The notes beneath the pieces are model-generated. The model did no database searches. It had not been told where the DNA came from and saw only the letters and a program-made list of their open reading frames with translations. Made by a program: the position numbers and the translations under genes. DNA of 14,105 nt from Spirochaetaceae bacterium (GTDB taxonomy: Bacteria > Spirochaetota > Spirochaetia > Treponematales > Breznakiellaceae): the NCBI GenBank assembly GCA_031258615.1, contig JAIRMP010000005.1, forward strand, positions 1 to 14,105. The letters run 5' to 3'. Shown here in pieces: positions 6,998 through 14,035 of the stretch; the first letter of the stretch is position 1, and every line of letters starts with the position of its first letter.

Positions 6998-7013
6998 TGG
7001 ACCCGGGCGAAAC

Positions 7014-8153
7014 CTAAGCAGCTCTGAAGGCCTGATCGAGGTCGGCGATCAGGTCGTTCACATTTTCTATGCCGACTGAAAGGCGCAGCAGCCTGTCGTT
7101 TACGCCGGCGGCAACGCGCATCGCTTCCGGTATCGCGCTGTGCGTTTGAACGACGGGGTAGGTGATAAGCGAGTCCGTGCCGCCCAAACTTTCCGCAAAC
7201 ATTATGAGTGAAACTTTTTTCAGTATCCGCGGAATGTGACCGGCATCCTTCATGTAAAAAGAGATCATGCTGCCCGGGCCGCGGGACTGCCTCAGCGAAA
7301 GTTCATGCTGGGGATGGTCCGGAAAGCCTATCCAAAAGACTTCTTCGACAGCGGGATGTTGGCGGAGCCAGCCGGCAATGATTTCAGCGTTGCGCGCCGC
7401 CTTGTCCACCCTGAGGGCAAGCGTCTTGAGGCCGCGCAGCGTTAGCCATGCGTCAAACGGCGCAAGGGCCGCGCCCTCGCTCATCTGGGCGTCCCGCAGC
7501 CGGGCCTCCGCCCCGTCGTTGGAATGAACTATGAAGCCGCAAAGCGTGTCGTGATGCCCTGAAAGGTACTTCGTCCCGCTGTGAATCACAAAGTCCGCGC
7601 CAAAATCGAGTGGATTCTGGAGCCAGGGCGTTAAAAATGTGTTATCAACTATCAAAAAGCCGCCCCTTTCGTGGATAAAACCGGCGCACCGGCGTATATC
7701 AGTCACCTTCATCATGGGGTTGGACGGCGTTTCTACGAAAAGTGCCTTTGTTTGCCGCGTAAAATGCTTTTCGATCCGTTCAAAGTCGCTTGTATCGACC
7801 CAGCAGAACGAAAATCCGTACTTTGAGTAGTAATCGTTGAACAGGCGGTATGTGCCGCCGTACAGATCGGCGGAAACTATGATGTTATCGCCCGGGCTGA
7901 ACAGCTTGATCAACGAGGATATTGCGCCCATGCCGCTGGAAAACGCAAGGCCGTACCTGCCGTTTTCAGCGAGCGCCAGCCTCTTTTCCAGCACGGATCG
8001 CGTCGGGTTCAACGCGCGCGAATAGTCATAGCCGGTCGACTCCCCCAGCCCCGGATGCCTGAACGTGGCGCTCTGGTATATCGGCGTGCTGACGGCGCCG
8101 GTAACCGGATCGAAAGAAAGATCGCCGTGTAAAAGTATGGTTTCCAGTTTCAT
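7014..8153 (-). CDS. Cystathionine gamma-synthase-type PLP enzyme (MetI/MetB-like)
   Basis: This 379-residue member of the Cys/Met-metabolism PLP family (fold type I) should join cysteine, or sulfide, to an activated homoserine. The PLP lysine is K195 (HSGTKYLSGH), the ring-stacking and phosphate residues sit in DLYGGTYR (97-103), and D170 in IVDNTF binds the pyridine nitrogen. TFRHPGLGESTGYDYSRALNPTR and AESLGGTDSLITYP-VQTH resemble B. subtilis MetI more than cystathionine lyases, hence the call; sequence alone cannot separate gamma-synthase from O-acylhomoserine sulfhydrylase activity. I chose the ATG at 8153 (MKLETILLHG), where homologues begin, rather than the in-frame TTG at 8165. It lies 18 bases downstream of the metC stop in one operon. 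It is a tandem paralogue of metC but clearly diverged from it. Confidence 0.88.
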   Translation of the reverse strand: MKLETILLHGDLSFDPVTGAVSTPIYQSATFRHPGLGESTGYDYSRALNPTRSVLEKRLALAENGRYGLAFSSGMGAISSLIKLFSPGDNIIVSADLYGGTYRLFNDYYSKYGFSFCWVDTSDFERIEKHFTRQTKALFVETPSNPMMKVTDIRRCAGFIHERGGFLIVDNTFLTPWLQNPLDFGADFVIHSGTKYLSGHHDTLCGFIVHSNDGAEARLRDAQMSEGAALAPFDAWLTLRGLKTLALRVDKAARNAEIIAGWLRQHPAVEEVFWIGFPDHPQHELSLRQSRGPGSMISFYMKDAGHIPRILKKVSLIMFAESLGGTDSLITYPVVQTHSAIPEAMRVAAGVNDRLLRLSVGIENVNDLIADLDQAFRAA

Positions 8154-8171
8154 GGTTTTTCCCAATTCAAG

Positions 8172-9329
8172 CTAGGATAGGGCCGCGCCGAAATCGGCAA
8201 TGAGGTCGTCCGCGTCCTCCAATCCCGCCGAAATCCGTATCATGGCCGGGCTGATGCCGAGCCTGTCCCGTTCCGCGGCGGGTATGGCGGCGTGGCTCAT
8301 CCGCACAGGGTACGAGGCTATCGTCTCCACGCCGCCCAAACTGACGGCAGGCGCCGCAAGATGTATCCTGCCGAGGAAGGCCTGAGCCTGCTCCTCCGTC
8401 CTCGTCTTGAACGACAGCACCGCGCCGGGCCCGTCAGCCTGCGCCGCGTGAACTTCCCCGCCGGGATGTCCCGGAAGTCCCGGATAGTAGACCGCCTCCA
8501 CATTCCTGTGCCGCGACAAAAAGTCCGCAAGCCGGGCAGCCGTCTCTTGCTGCGCCTCCACCCTCACCTTGAGCGTCTTGAGCCCACGCGCCACAAGAAA
8601 ACAGTCCCACGGCCCCAGCACCGCGCCATAAGTGTTTTGAACGGCATGAACGCGCTTCCCCAACTCCGCCGTCTTTGTTACCGCGATGCCGGCAAGCACG
8701 TCACTGTGGCCGCCCAGGAATTTTGTCGCCGAGTGCACGACTATGTCCGCGCCAAGTTCGAGCGGGCGCTGCAACACAGGGGTCATAAATGTGTTATCGA
8801 CTATCGTGAGGATGCCGGCCTCCCGCGCCGCGGCGCAGCAGGCCCGTATGTCCGTTATCTTCAACAATGGGTTGGAGGGCGTCTCGATGAACAGCGCCTT
8901 TGTCTCCGGCCTTACCGCGGCGCGTACCGTATTGGGGTTTACCGCGCTGAGCGCGGTGTGCTCCAGCCCCCAGCGCTTGAGGTAGGTGTTGAGCAGCCGG
9001 TACGAGCCGCCGTAAATATCCTCCCCCGCGATAATGTGGTCGCCCGCCTGAAATATGCCCAGCACGGAGGCTATCGCCGAGACGCCGCTGGAAAAAGCGT
9101 AGCCTGATACCCCTCCCTCCAACAGCGCCGCCGCCTCCTCCAGCGCGTTCCGGGTCGGGTTCCCGGAACGGGCATAGTCGTACAGCAGCCGTCCCTCCGG
9201 AACCGCCTCCCCCGCCCTGAATTCGGGGCCGCGGTCAAACGTCGAAGTCTGGTAGATCGGCGTCCCCAGCGCCCCTGTCGCCCCGTCCACCTCGTGCCCG
9301 TTATGTATCAACAATGTTGCCAGCTTCAT
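8172..9329 (-). CDS. Cystathionine beta-lyase-type PLP enzyme (MetC-like)
   Basis: This 385-residue PLP enzyme of the same family as its downstream neighbour would cleave cystathionine to homocysteine, pyruvate and ammonia. The PLP lysine is K203 (HSATKFLGGH), the PLP-binding DIYGGSYR is at 104-111, and D178 is in IVDNTF. The C-terminal AVSLGGVETIASYPVRMSHAAIP with AMIRISAGLEDADDLI matches the B. subtilis MetC type, where SHA replaces the QTH of MetI. A longer open frame extends to 9527, but those 66 residues cover the intergenic hairpin and have no family similarity. Homologues begin at MKLATLLIHNG, so the ATG at 9329 is used. No good Shine-Dalgarno sequence precedes it. No SAM-riboswitch core was recognised upstream. 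Base composition is more GC-rich than in genes left of 6.5 kb. Confidence 0.87.
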   Translation of the reverse strand: MKLATLLIHNGHEVDGATGALGTPIYQTSTFDRGPEFRAGEAVPEGRLLYDYARSGNPTRNALEEAAALLEGGVSGYAFSSGVSAIASVLGIFQAGDHIIAGEDIYGGSYRLLNTYLKRWGLEHTALSAVNPNTVRAAVRPETKALFIETPSNPLLKITDIRACCAAAREAGILTIVDNTFMTPVLQRPLELGADIVVHSATKFLGGHSDVLAGIAVTKTAELGKRVHAVQNTYGAVLGPWDCFLVARGLKTLKVRVEAQQETAARLADFLSRHRNVEAVYYPGLPGHPGGEVHAAQADGPGAVLSFKTRTEEQAQAFLGRIHLAAPAVSLGGVETIASYPVRMSHAAIPAAERDRLGISPAMIRISAGLEDADDLIADFGAALS

Positions 9330-9408
9330 ATTATTTTGAGCGTACATACGCACCCACTTTTTGTCTAGGGCAGGCGCCCGTCCCACTGGGAGCTGATAAC
9401 TTCGGCCT

Positions 9409-9451
9409 GGAGTTTGCGGTAAGCCAGCCGAAGGCTGGTGGCGCAAACTCC
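9409..9451. repeat. Dispersed palindromic repeat, copy 2 (complete hairpin)
   Basis: GGAGTTTGCG (9409-9418) and CGCAAACTCC (9442-9451) are perfect 10-bp inverted arms. Between them CCAGCC-GAA-GGCTGG (9424-9438) forms an inner hairpin, so the 43-base element folds as a two-level stem on either strand. The first 22 bases are identical to 6700-6721. It lies in the divergent metC/yebC intergenic region and has no U-tail. Confidence 0.85.
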
Positions 9452-9480
9452 GGAGACAACCGCGCAACGCTTGTCCAGGC

Positions 9481-9510
9481 TCGACATGGAAGAGGGGAAT
9501 GAGGTAGGAT
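9481..9510 (+). promoter_or_regulatory. Candidate yebC promoter
   Basis: TCGACA (9481-9486) and TAGGAT (9505-9510) are separated by 18 nt, placing the start point about 30 nt before the yebC ATG. Each box has one or two mismatches from consensus. It is the best candidate in the short region between the repeat hairpin and yebC, but not a strong one. Confidence 0.35.
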
Positions 9511-9546
9511 GAATGATATTTTAACACAGTATTTCAAGGAGTAATT

Positions 9547-10281
9547 ATGTCAGGCCATAGCAAATGGGCAAAGATTAAACGCGCCAAGGGCGCGGCGGAC
9601 GCGCAGCGCGGTAATCTTTTTACAAAACTTATCAAAGAAATCTCAATAGCCGCACGAATTGGAGGCGGCGACCCCGAAGGCAACCCCAGGCTGCGCACAG
9701 CGGTTATCAAGGCGCGCGGGGCAAATATGCCTAAGGACAACATTGACAGAGCGATCAAGAAGGGGACGGGCGAGCTTGAGGGTGTAAACTACGAGGAACT
9801 GACCTACGAGGCGAGGCTTGGCGAGGCGGCTATACTGATAGAGGTGCTTACCGACAACCGCAACCGCGCCGCGGCGGACGTTCGCAACATACTGACGAGG
9901 GCGGGGGCGGAGCTGGCAAAGGCCGGCTCTGTCTCGCGGCTTTTGACCCGCAAGGGCATCATCACGCTGGACGGGGAGAAATACGCTGAGGACAAGGTGC
10001 TGGAGGCCGCGCTGGAAGGCGGGGCTGACGACGTAACGCAGGCTGACGGGGTGATAGAGGTTACCACCGCGCCGGAAGACTTCGAGGCGGTGGCCAAGGC
10101 TCTTGAGGACGCGAAATTTGAGACGACAGGGGCGGAGATAAGCATGGTACCGGAAGCGCCCATTGTGCTGGACGCCGCCGTTACGGGGAAGGTGCTTAGG
10201 CTGATCGAAAAACTGGAAGAGAACGATGATGTTCAGAACGTGTACTCCAACATCGAAGTGCCGGACGATTACGAAGAGTAG
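9547..10281 (+). CDS. YebC/TACO1 family protein
   Basis: The protein has 244 residues, the normal family length, and is complete. The N-terminal signature MSGHSKWAKIKRAKGAADAQRG is followed by the helical domain with FTKLIKEISIAARIGGGDP and GANMPKDNIDRAIKKGTGE, then the two alpha/beta domains (NRAAADVRNILTRAG, SVSRLLTRKG). The family was long annotated as a transcriptional regulator; recent work on bacterial YebC and mitochondrial TACO1 supports a role in translation, relieving ribosome stalling at proline-rich stretches. It acts in the cytoplasm. AAGGAG (9536-9541) lies 5 nt before the ATG. The stop is 10 bases before ruvC; a yebC-ruvC order is common in bacteria and supports both calls. Confidence 0.96.
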   Translation: MSGHSKWAKIKRAKGAADAQRGNLFTKLIKEISIAARIGGGDPEGNPRLRTAVIKARGANMPKDNIDRAIKKGTGELEGVNYEELTYEARLGEAAILIEVLTDNRNRAAADVRNILTRAGAELAKAGSVSRLLTRKGIITLDGEKYAEDKVLEAALEGGADDVTQADGVIEVTTAPEDFEAVAKALEDAKFETTGAEISMVPEAPIVLDAAVTGKVLRLIEKLEENDDVQNVYSNIEVPDDYEE

Positions 10282-10291
10282 GACGCGCTGA

Positions 10292-10783
10292 ATGGGAGAC
10301 GGAGGGCGTCGCATAATCGGCGTTGATCCGGGGCTTGCCGCCTCCGGCTGGGGTGTGCTTGAGTATTCCGGGCAGAGGGCGAGGTATCTTGCTCACGGCT
10401 GCATAGAGACGGCTGCCACGCAAGACCACGCGGAAAGGCTGCTTGCAGTATTCAACGGCATACGCGCCGTAATCGAAGAATGGCGGCCTGGCGAGGCGGC
10501 GATTGAGACGCTGTTCTTTTCCCGAAACGTGAAGAGCGCGATACCGGTGGCGGAGGCGCGCGGGGCGGCCTGCGTGGCGTTTGCGGAGGCGGGCCTGGCG
10601 GTGCGGGAATTCACGCCGAACGCGATAAAGCAAGGGGTTAGCGGCGTTGCGAAGGCGGATAAACGACAGGTGCAGGAGATGGTGCGGATGATACTCGGCC
10701 TTGAAGACATTCCGCGCCCCGATCATGCGGCGGACGCGCTTGCCGCCGCGATATGCGCCGCGAATTCCGGGATGGTTCTATGA
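10292..10783 (+). CDS. Holliday junction endonuclease RuvC
   Basis: This 163-residue homodimeric RNase H-fold nuclease cuts four-way DNA junctions made during recombinational repair, working with RuvAB. All four acidic/His catalytic positions are present: D12 (IIGVDPGLAASGWG), E72 (AAIETLFF), and H145 and D148 (DHAADAL, the DH-form also found in Thermus RuvC). Length is close to the family norm of about 160-175. The ATG at 10292 adds about 6 residues before the conserved RIIGVDPG; AGGA around 10279 can serve as ribosome binding site. No ruvA or ruvB follows; instead the stop codon overlaps the start of a metallopeptidase-like gene (ATGA at 10780-10783). Confidence 0.96.
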   Translation: MGDGGRRIIGVDPGLAASGWGVLEYSGQRARYLAHGCIETAATQDHAERLLAVFNGIRAVIEEWRPGEAAIETLFFSRNVKSAIPVAEARGAACVAFAEAGLAVREFTPNAIKQGVSGVAKADKRQVQEMVRMILGLEDIPRPDHAADALAAAICAANSGMVL

Positions 10784-11580
10784 ATCAGGACGCGATGAAA
10801 AACCTGCTGCTCTCTATTGAAGATGCCCCGCTCGATTTTTCGCTTATTTTTTCCGGCAAGAAGAGCCGCAAAGTAAACGGCCTTTACAAACCTGATGGTC
10901 GTGAAATCATCATTCATAACAGAAATTTTGTTGACGAAAGCGGGGCATGGAACGAAAATTCGCTTGTTTATACGGCGATTCATGAGTATGCCCACCATCT
11001 TCACGCCTGTAGACACGGGGGAAAGCTGTCCGTGCGCGCCCACACGCAGGAATTCTGGGCGATTTTCCATGACCTGCTCGGAAAGGCCGAGAATCAGGGC
11101 CTGTACAGTAACAAACTTGACGCTTCGCCTGCCCTTCTGGAACTGACCACACGCATAAAAGACAGTTTTCTTGCCGAAAACGGCAGACTCCTGAAAGAAC
11201 TGGGACGTCACCTTATAGAGGCGCAGGAACTTTGTGCCGGGATCGGTCTGCGTTTTGAGGACTATATAGACCGTATACTCTGTATGCCTCGCGCCTCGGC
11301 AAAGATCGCTGTCAAGATGTTTCAGTACGACATAAAGCCGGAAATCGGCCCCGACAATATGCGTTTTGTCGCGGGGCTGCGCGGCGAGGAGGAGCGGGGC
11401 GAGGCGGAAAAGGCTTTTCTTGCCGGCAGGAGTCCCGACACGGTGAAAATGAACTACAAAGCCGGAAACAGGGAGGAGGATGCACGGACGCGCCTCCTCA
11501 AGGAAAAACAACGTATAGAACGCACGATAGACGCGCTCTCGAAACGCCTTGACGAGGTTGAACGTGAATTGCAGGAGTGA
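10780..11580 (+). CDS. Putative HExxH zinc metallopeptidase-like protein coupled to ruvC
   Basis: I do not recognise a named family for this 266-residue protein. It carries a zincin motif, HEYAHH (H68, E69, H72), at the end of a helix (LVYTAIHEYAHHLH). A further H88 in RAHTQEFWAIFHDLL recalls the third ligand and HxxxFW context of SprT/YgjP-type peptidases. The middle (about 150-205) is helical, with LRFEDYIDRILCMPRASAKIAVKM resembling a helix-turn-helix. The C-terminus (about 234-266) is a charged coiled coil. There is no signal peptide, so it should be cytoplasmic. The ATG at 10780 overlaps the ruvC stop, and I prefer it to the in-frame ATG at 10753, which lies inside ruvC. Coupling to ruvC hints at a DNA-linked job, but this is only inference. 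It may equally be a general peptidase or a regulator. Confidence 0.7.
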   Translation: MNQDAMKNLLLSIEDAPLDFSLIFSGKKSRKVNGLYKPDGREIIIHNRNFVDESGAWNENSLVYTAIHEYAHHLHACRHGGKLSVRAHTQEFWAIFHDLLGKAENQGLYSNKLDASPALLELTTRIKDSFLAENGRLLKELGRHLIEAQELCAGIGLRFEDYIDRILCMPRASAKIAVKMFQYDIKPEIGPDNMRFVAGLRGEEERGEAEKAFLAGRSPDTVKMNYKAGNREEDARTRLLKEKQRIERTIDALSKRLDEVERELQE

Positions 11581-11634
11581 ATTTTTAGATGTCATGCAAA
11601 TACAATAGCAATTACTAATCTTTACAAAGTCATT

Positions 11635-11700
11635 CGCTGAGCGTGAAAGCGCGCAGCGATTGCGCCGCAAACTCCTACGGCAAGCGCTTAGCGCTTGCCG
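11635..11700. repeat. Dispersed palindromic repeat, copy 3 (two hairpins)
   Basis: Hairpin A is CGCTG-a-GCG (11635-11643) paired with CGC-g-CAGCG (11650-11658) around TGAAAG. Hairpin B is the perfect 10-bp stem CGGCAAGCGC (11678-11687) and GCGCTTGCCG (11691-11700) with a TTA loop. CGCAAACTCC (11666-11675), identical to the right arm of copy 2, lies between them. The element sits at the convergent junction and may end transcription from both sides, although no U-run follows. Hairpin B is inside the last codons of the receptor gene. Confidence 0.82.
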
Positions 11701-14026
11701 CGATTGCCGCCTTTACGCCGAGAGTCAGGGATATGCCGGGCATATAGTAGCCGGCAAACGACTCGTAGTGGGCGTTCAAAATGTTGCGCAGAGAGCCGAA
11801 AACCGTGAAGTATTTGCCGATGTCCTGATTCACCGTGGCGTGTACCGTGCAGTGCGGCGCCAGCGGCATCTGATTCAGCGTGTCCGCGTAACGGGTAGTC
11901 TCGTAATGGGCGGAAACCAGTAGGGAGCCGGTCTTCCATCCCAGGTCGGCCTGAAACCCTATGATGTGCGTCGGCATGTACGGTATGCGGTAGCTGTTTG
12001 AAAAACTCAAATTACCGCTCAGAAGCCAGCTCAACTGAAACTGGTAGCTCGCCCCCAGTTTGAGGCTATCTATCCCGCCCCTCCCTATCTCCAGCGTAAC
12101 AGATGGCCGCAGGTCGGCCCCGATGAAGAACGCCGTCCCGATGTTTTCAGGCGACCACCGGCCCCCGGCGCTCTTCACCCAGTGTATAGAATCCTCCGTC
12201 CACTGAACGTAAGCCGTGGCGTCCACCCCGAATACCGGCGCGTCCAGGGCGAACATATCGCTCAGCTTGAACTCCCCCGTCAAATCCGCCCCAACCCCGT
12301 CCTCCGGTCTCAGGTCCGGATTTCCCACAAACACGCTGTCCAGACTCCGGTAGTACAGATCGTCGAAGTCGGGAAACTTGAAACTGCGGAAGTAGTTGTT
12401 CTTCAGCGTAACCAGCGGCGTAATCTCCCACCGGAAACCCAGCTTGGGCACGGCGGCGTTCTGCCTGGTGTCCGTTACCCCCTTCACCGAAGCGATGATC
12501 ATAAACACATTCACCGGCAGGTACTCGCCCGTCAGGTACAGGCCGCCCATGTTCCCGGTCTTTACAGGGTCGGTTTCCGTGGCGCTCCGAGAATCAATGT
12601 GCAGAAAGCGCCAGTCCAGCCCGGCGCGTAGTGTCAGTTTCTCCACGGGGTACCAGTTCCAGCGGTTTATCACCGTGATGTAGTTGTCAAAACTCCTGGT
12701 GTCCACCCCGTAACTCGTGTTGGAATACTGGTAACTGATCGACGCTTCCGTCCCCAGATCGTCCCGGAAAATTACCGGCGCGTTGAACAGGATATTCTCC
12801 GTTATCTGAAAGTCCCTTGCCTCGGCGTAGCCGGTGGAGTTCGGCGTAACCGGGAAGTTCCGGCCCGCTATGTACATCTTGGTATCGGAGAGGATGGTCG
12901 TGGTGTCCGACAGGTTCCAGGCAGCCGTCGCGGCGCCGCCGGCGTCCAGCACCTCGTTGCTCACCTTGCGCCGCGCGAAGCTGTAGTCGTCCTCGTACAG
13001 GTAGTGGTTCCCGGCTCTGTTCCCAAAAATCGACCCCTTGAGCGAAAACCGTTCCGCGCCGTAACCGCCTGAGAAACTTAAAGACTGCATATCGACGATG
13101 TCCTCGGCGTGGGGGCCGCCTATCTTTCCGCCGGAATGACGCATATTGTAACGCCCGGGTAGGTAGCCGGTGTTCGAAAACGCCCCGCTCAGGCTGAGGC
13201 CGGGCTTCTGCTTTTTGATCGTGATGATGTTGATCACGCCGCCCAGCGCTCCCGACACATTGTACTTGGTGTCCGAGCCGCCGTAGATCACCTCGATCCG
13301 CTCCACATCGTTGATGTTCACCTGGCTCACGTCGAACTCGCCGGAGCGCGGGGAGTTGGCGGGGACGCCGTCCACCAGGATCGCGATACGCTCCGTGTCG
13401 AACCCGCGCAGACTCAGCTCCGTCTGGTTTCCGTAACCGCCGTAGCGGGTTACGCTCATGTCCAGCGCGTCCTCAAGCAGGGTGGCGAGGTCCTGCGCGT
13501 TACGCCTCTCTATCTCGTCCCTGGTGATAACCTCCATCTGCTGTGTGGTTTCCGGGGTTTCCAGCAGGGTGACGCCCTCCCTGTCCGCCCCGAAGTCAAG
13601 GAAATTATCATCCGGGAGATCGGGAAAGCCGTCCTCCGCCAGCCCGGCGGTCTCCCCCGGCGACCCGGCGGTCTTCCCCGGCGACCCGGCGGTCTCCCCC
13701 AGCGTCCCGGCGGTCTCCCCCAGCGACCCGGCGGTCTCCCCCGGCGACCCGGCGGTCTCCCCCGGCGACCCGGCGGTCTCCCCCGGCGTCCCGGCGGTCT
13801 CCCCCGGCGACCCGGCGGTCTCCCCCGGCGTCCCGGCGGTCTTCCCCGGCGTCCCGGCGGTCTCCCCCAGCGTCCCGGCGGTCTTCCCCGGCGTCCCGGC
13901 GGTCTCCCCCGGCGTCCCGGCCTCCGCCCCGTCCTGGGGAAAAACCTGTTGTGAAACAGCGATCGCAAGCCCAAAAATGAATAAACCGGCGGCAAAAGGC
14001 AGGCCGCGCCCGTTAGTTTTCATCAT
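11675..14026 (-). CDS. TonB-dependent outer-membrane receptor with N-terminal heptad repeats
   Basis: The protein has 783 residues. A signal peptide (about 1-31, hydrophobic core LFIFGLAIAV) is followed by 13 heptads of the form AG(T/S)(P/L)G(E/K)T (36-126). Next come an acidic linker, a TonB-box-like GVTLLET (151-157), the plug (about 160-280: MEVITRDEIERRNAQDL, LSLRGFDTERIAILVDGVP, IERIEVIYGGSDTKYN, GALGGVINIIT) and a 22-strand-type barrel to the end. Such receptors import scarce ligands such as cobalamin, siderophores, haem or sugars with energy from TonB-ExbBD; the overall size is BtuB-like but the ligand cannot be told. AAAGGAGGG (14029-14037) lies only 3 nt before the first ATG but 6 nt before the second, so translation may start at 14023. 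The C-terminus ends AASAKRLP, inside a repeat hairpin, and lacks the usual terminal aromatic residue. An upstream gene probably shares the transcript. Confidence 0.92.
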   Translation of the reverse strand: MMKTNGRGLPFAAGLFIFGLAIAVSQQVFPQDGAEAGTPGETAGTPGKTAGTLGETAGTPGKTAGTPGETAGSPGETAGTPGETAGSPGETAGSPGETAGSLGETAGTLGETAGSPGKTAGSPGETAGLAEDGFPDLPDDNFLDFGADREGVTLLETPETTQQMEVITRDEIERRNAQDLATLLEDALDMSVTRYGGYGNQTELSLRGFDTERIAILVDGVPANSPRSGEFDVSQVNINDVERIEVIYGGSDTKYNVSGALGGVINIITIKKQKPGLSLSGAFSNTGYLPGRYNMRHSGGKIGGPHAEDIVDMQSLSFSGGYGAERFSLKGSIFGNRAGNHYLYEDDYSFARRKVSNEVLDAGGAATAAWNLSDTTTILSDTKMYIAGRNFPVTPNSTGYAEARDFQITENILFNAPVIFRDDLGTEASISYQYSNTSYGVDTRSFDNYITVINRWNWYPVEKLTLRAGLDWRFLHIDSRSATETDPVKTGNMGGLYLTGEYLPVNVFMIIASVKGVTDTRQNAAVPKLGFRWEITPLVTLKNNYFRSFKFPDFDDLYYRSLDSVFVGNPDLRPEDGVGADLTGEFKLSDMFALDAPVFGVDATAYVQWTEDSIHWVKSAGGRWSPENIGTAFFIGADLRPSVTLEIGRGGIDSLKLGASYQFQLSWLLSGNLSFSNSYRIPYMPTHIIGFQADLGWKTGSLLVSAHYETTRYADTLNQMPLAPHCTVHATVNQDIGKYFTVFGSLRNILNAHYESFAGYYMPGISLTLGVKAAIAASAKRLP
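13649..13921 (-). repeat. Thirteen 21-bp in-frame tandem repeats in the receptor gene
   Basis: The 273-base array encodes 13 consecutive AG(T/S)(P/L)G(E/K)T heptapeptides; a degenerate 14th unit (AGLAEDG) follows. Variation between units is limited to T/S, P/L and E/K, which points to recent expansion or homogenisation. Because the unit is a multiple of three, gain or loss of copies keeps the frame. A second long open frame on the same strand (13510-13995) is an artefact of the repeat. Confidence 0.93.
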
Positions 14027-14035
14027 AACCCTCCT

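Larger units (their letters stand above)
6525..7013. other. Gene-free intergenic region filled with palindromes and short repeats
   Basis: About 490 bases lie between the start of the Crp-like gene and the end of metI. Open frames exist on both strands, but they follow the repeats, have no ribosome binding sites and resemble nothing known. Apart from the promoter (6545-6573) and a terminator (6966-6997), the region is a mosaic of structured repeats. These are a 15-base match to 11635-11649 (6637-6651), a repeat-family arm and hairpin (6700-6731), three 21-bp direct repeats (6735-6797), the 12-bp palindrome TTCCCGCGGGAA (6800-6811), a double hairpin (6887-6925) and the hairpin CCCCGCC-ACA-GGCGGGG (6942-6958). 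Confidence 0.7.

Noticed and set aside
8300..9110. Long antisense frame (271 codons) opposite metC
   Set aside because: It is a GC-rich shadow of the metC codons with no ribosome binding site and no recognisable domain.
9330..9527. 66-residue N-terminal extension of the MetC-like enzyme
   Set aside because: It translates the intergenic palindrome and has no similarity to PLP enzymes; homologues start at MKLATLLIHNG (9329).
9330..9546. Possible SAM riboswitch or T-box upstream of metC
   Set aside because: I looked for the conserved cores on the minus strand and found none; the only strong structure is the repeat hairpin at 9409-9451, which also occurs at unrelated genes.
13510..13995. Second long frame in the receptor gene with GRRGRPP repeats
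   Set aside because: A 21-bp repeat without stops is open in several frames; the receptor frame has signal peptide, plug and barrel, whereas this one has nothing beyond the repeat.
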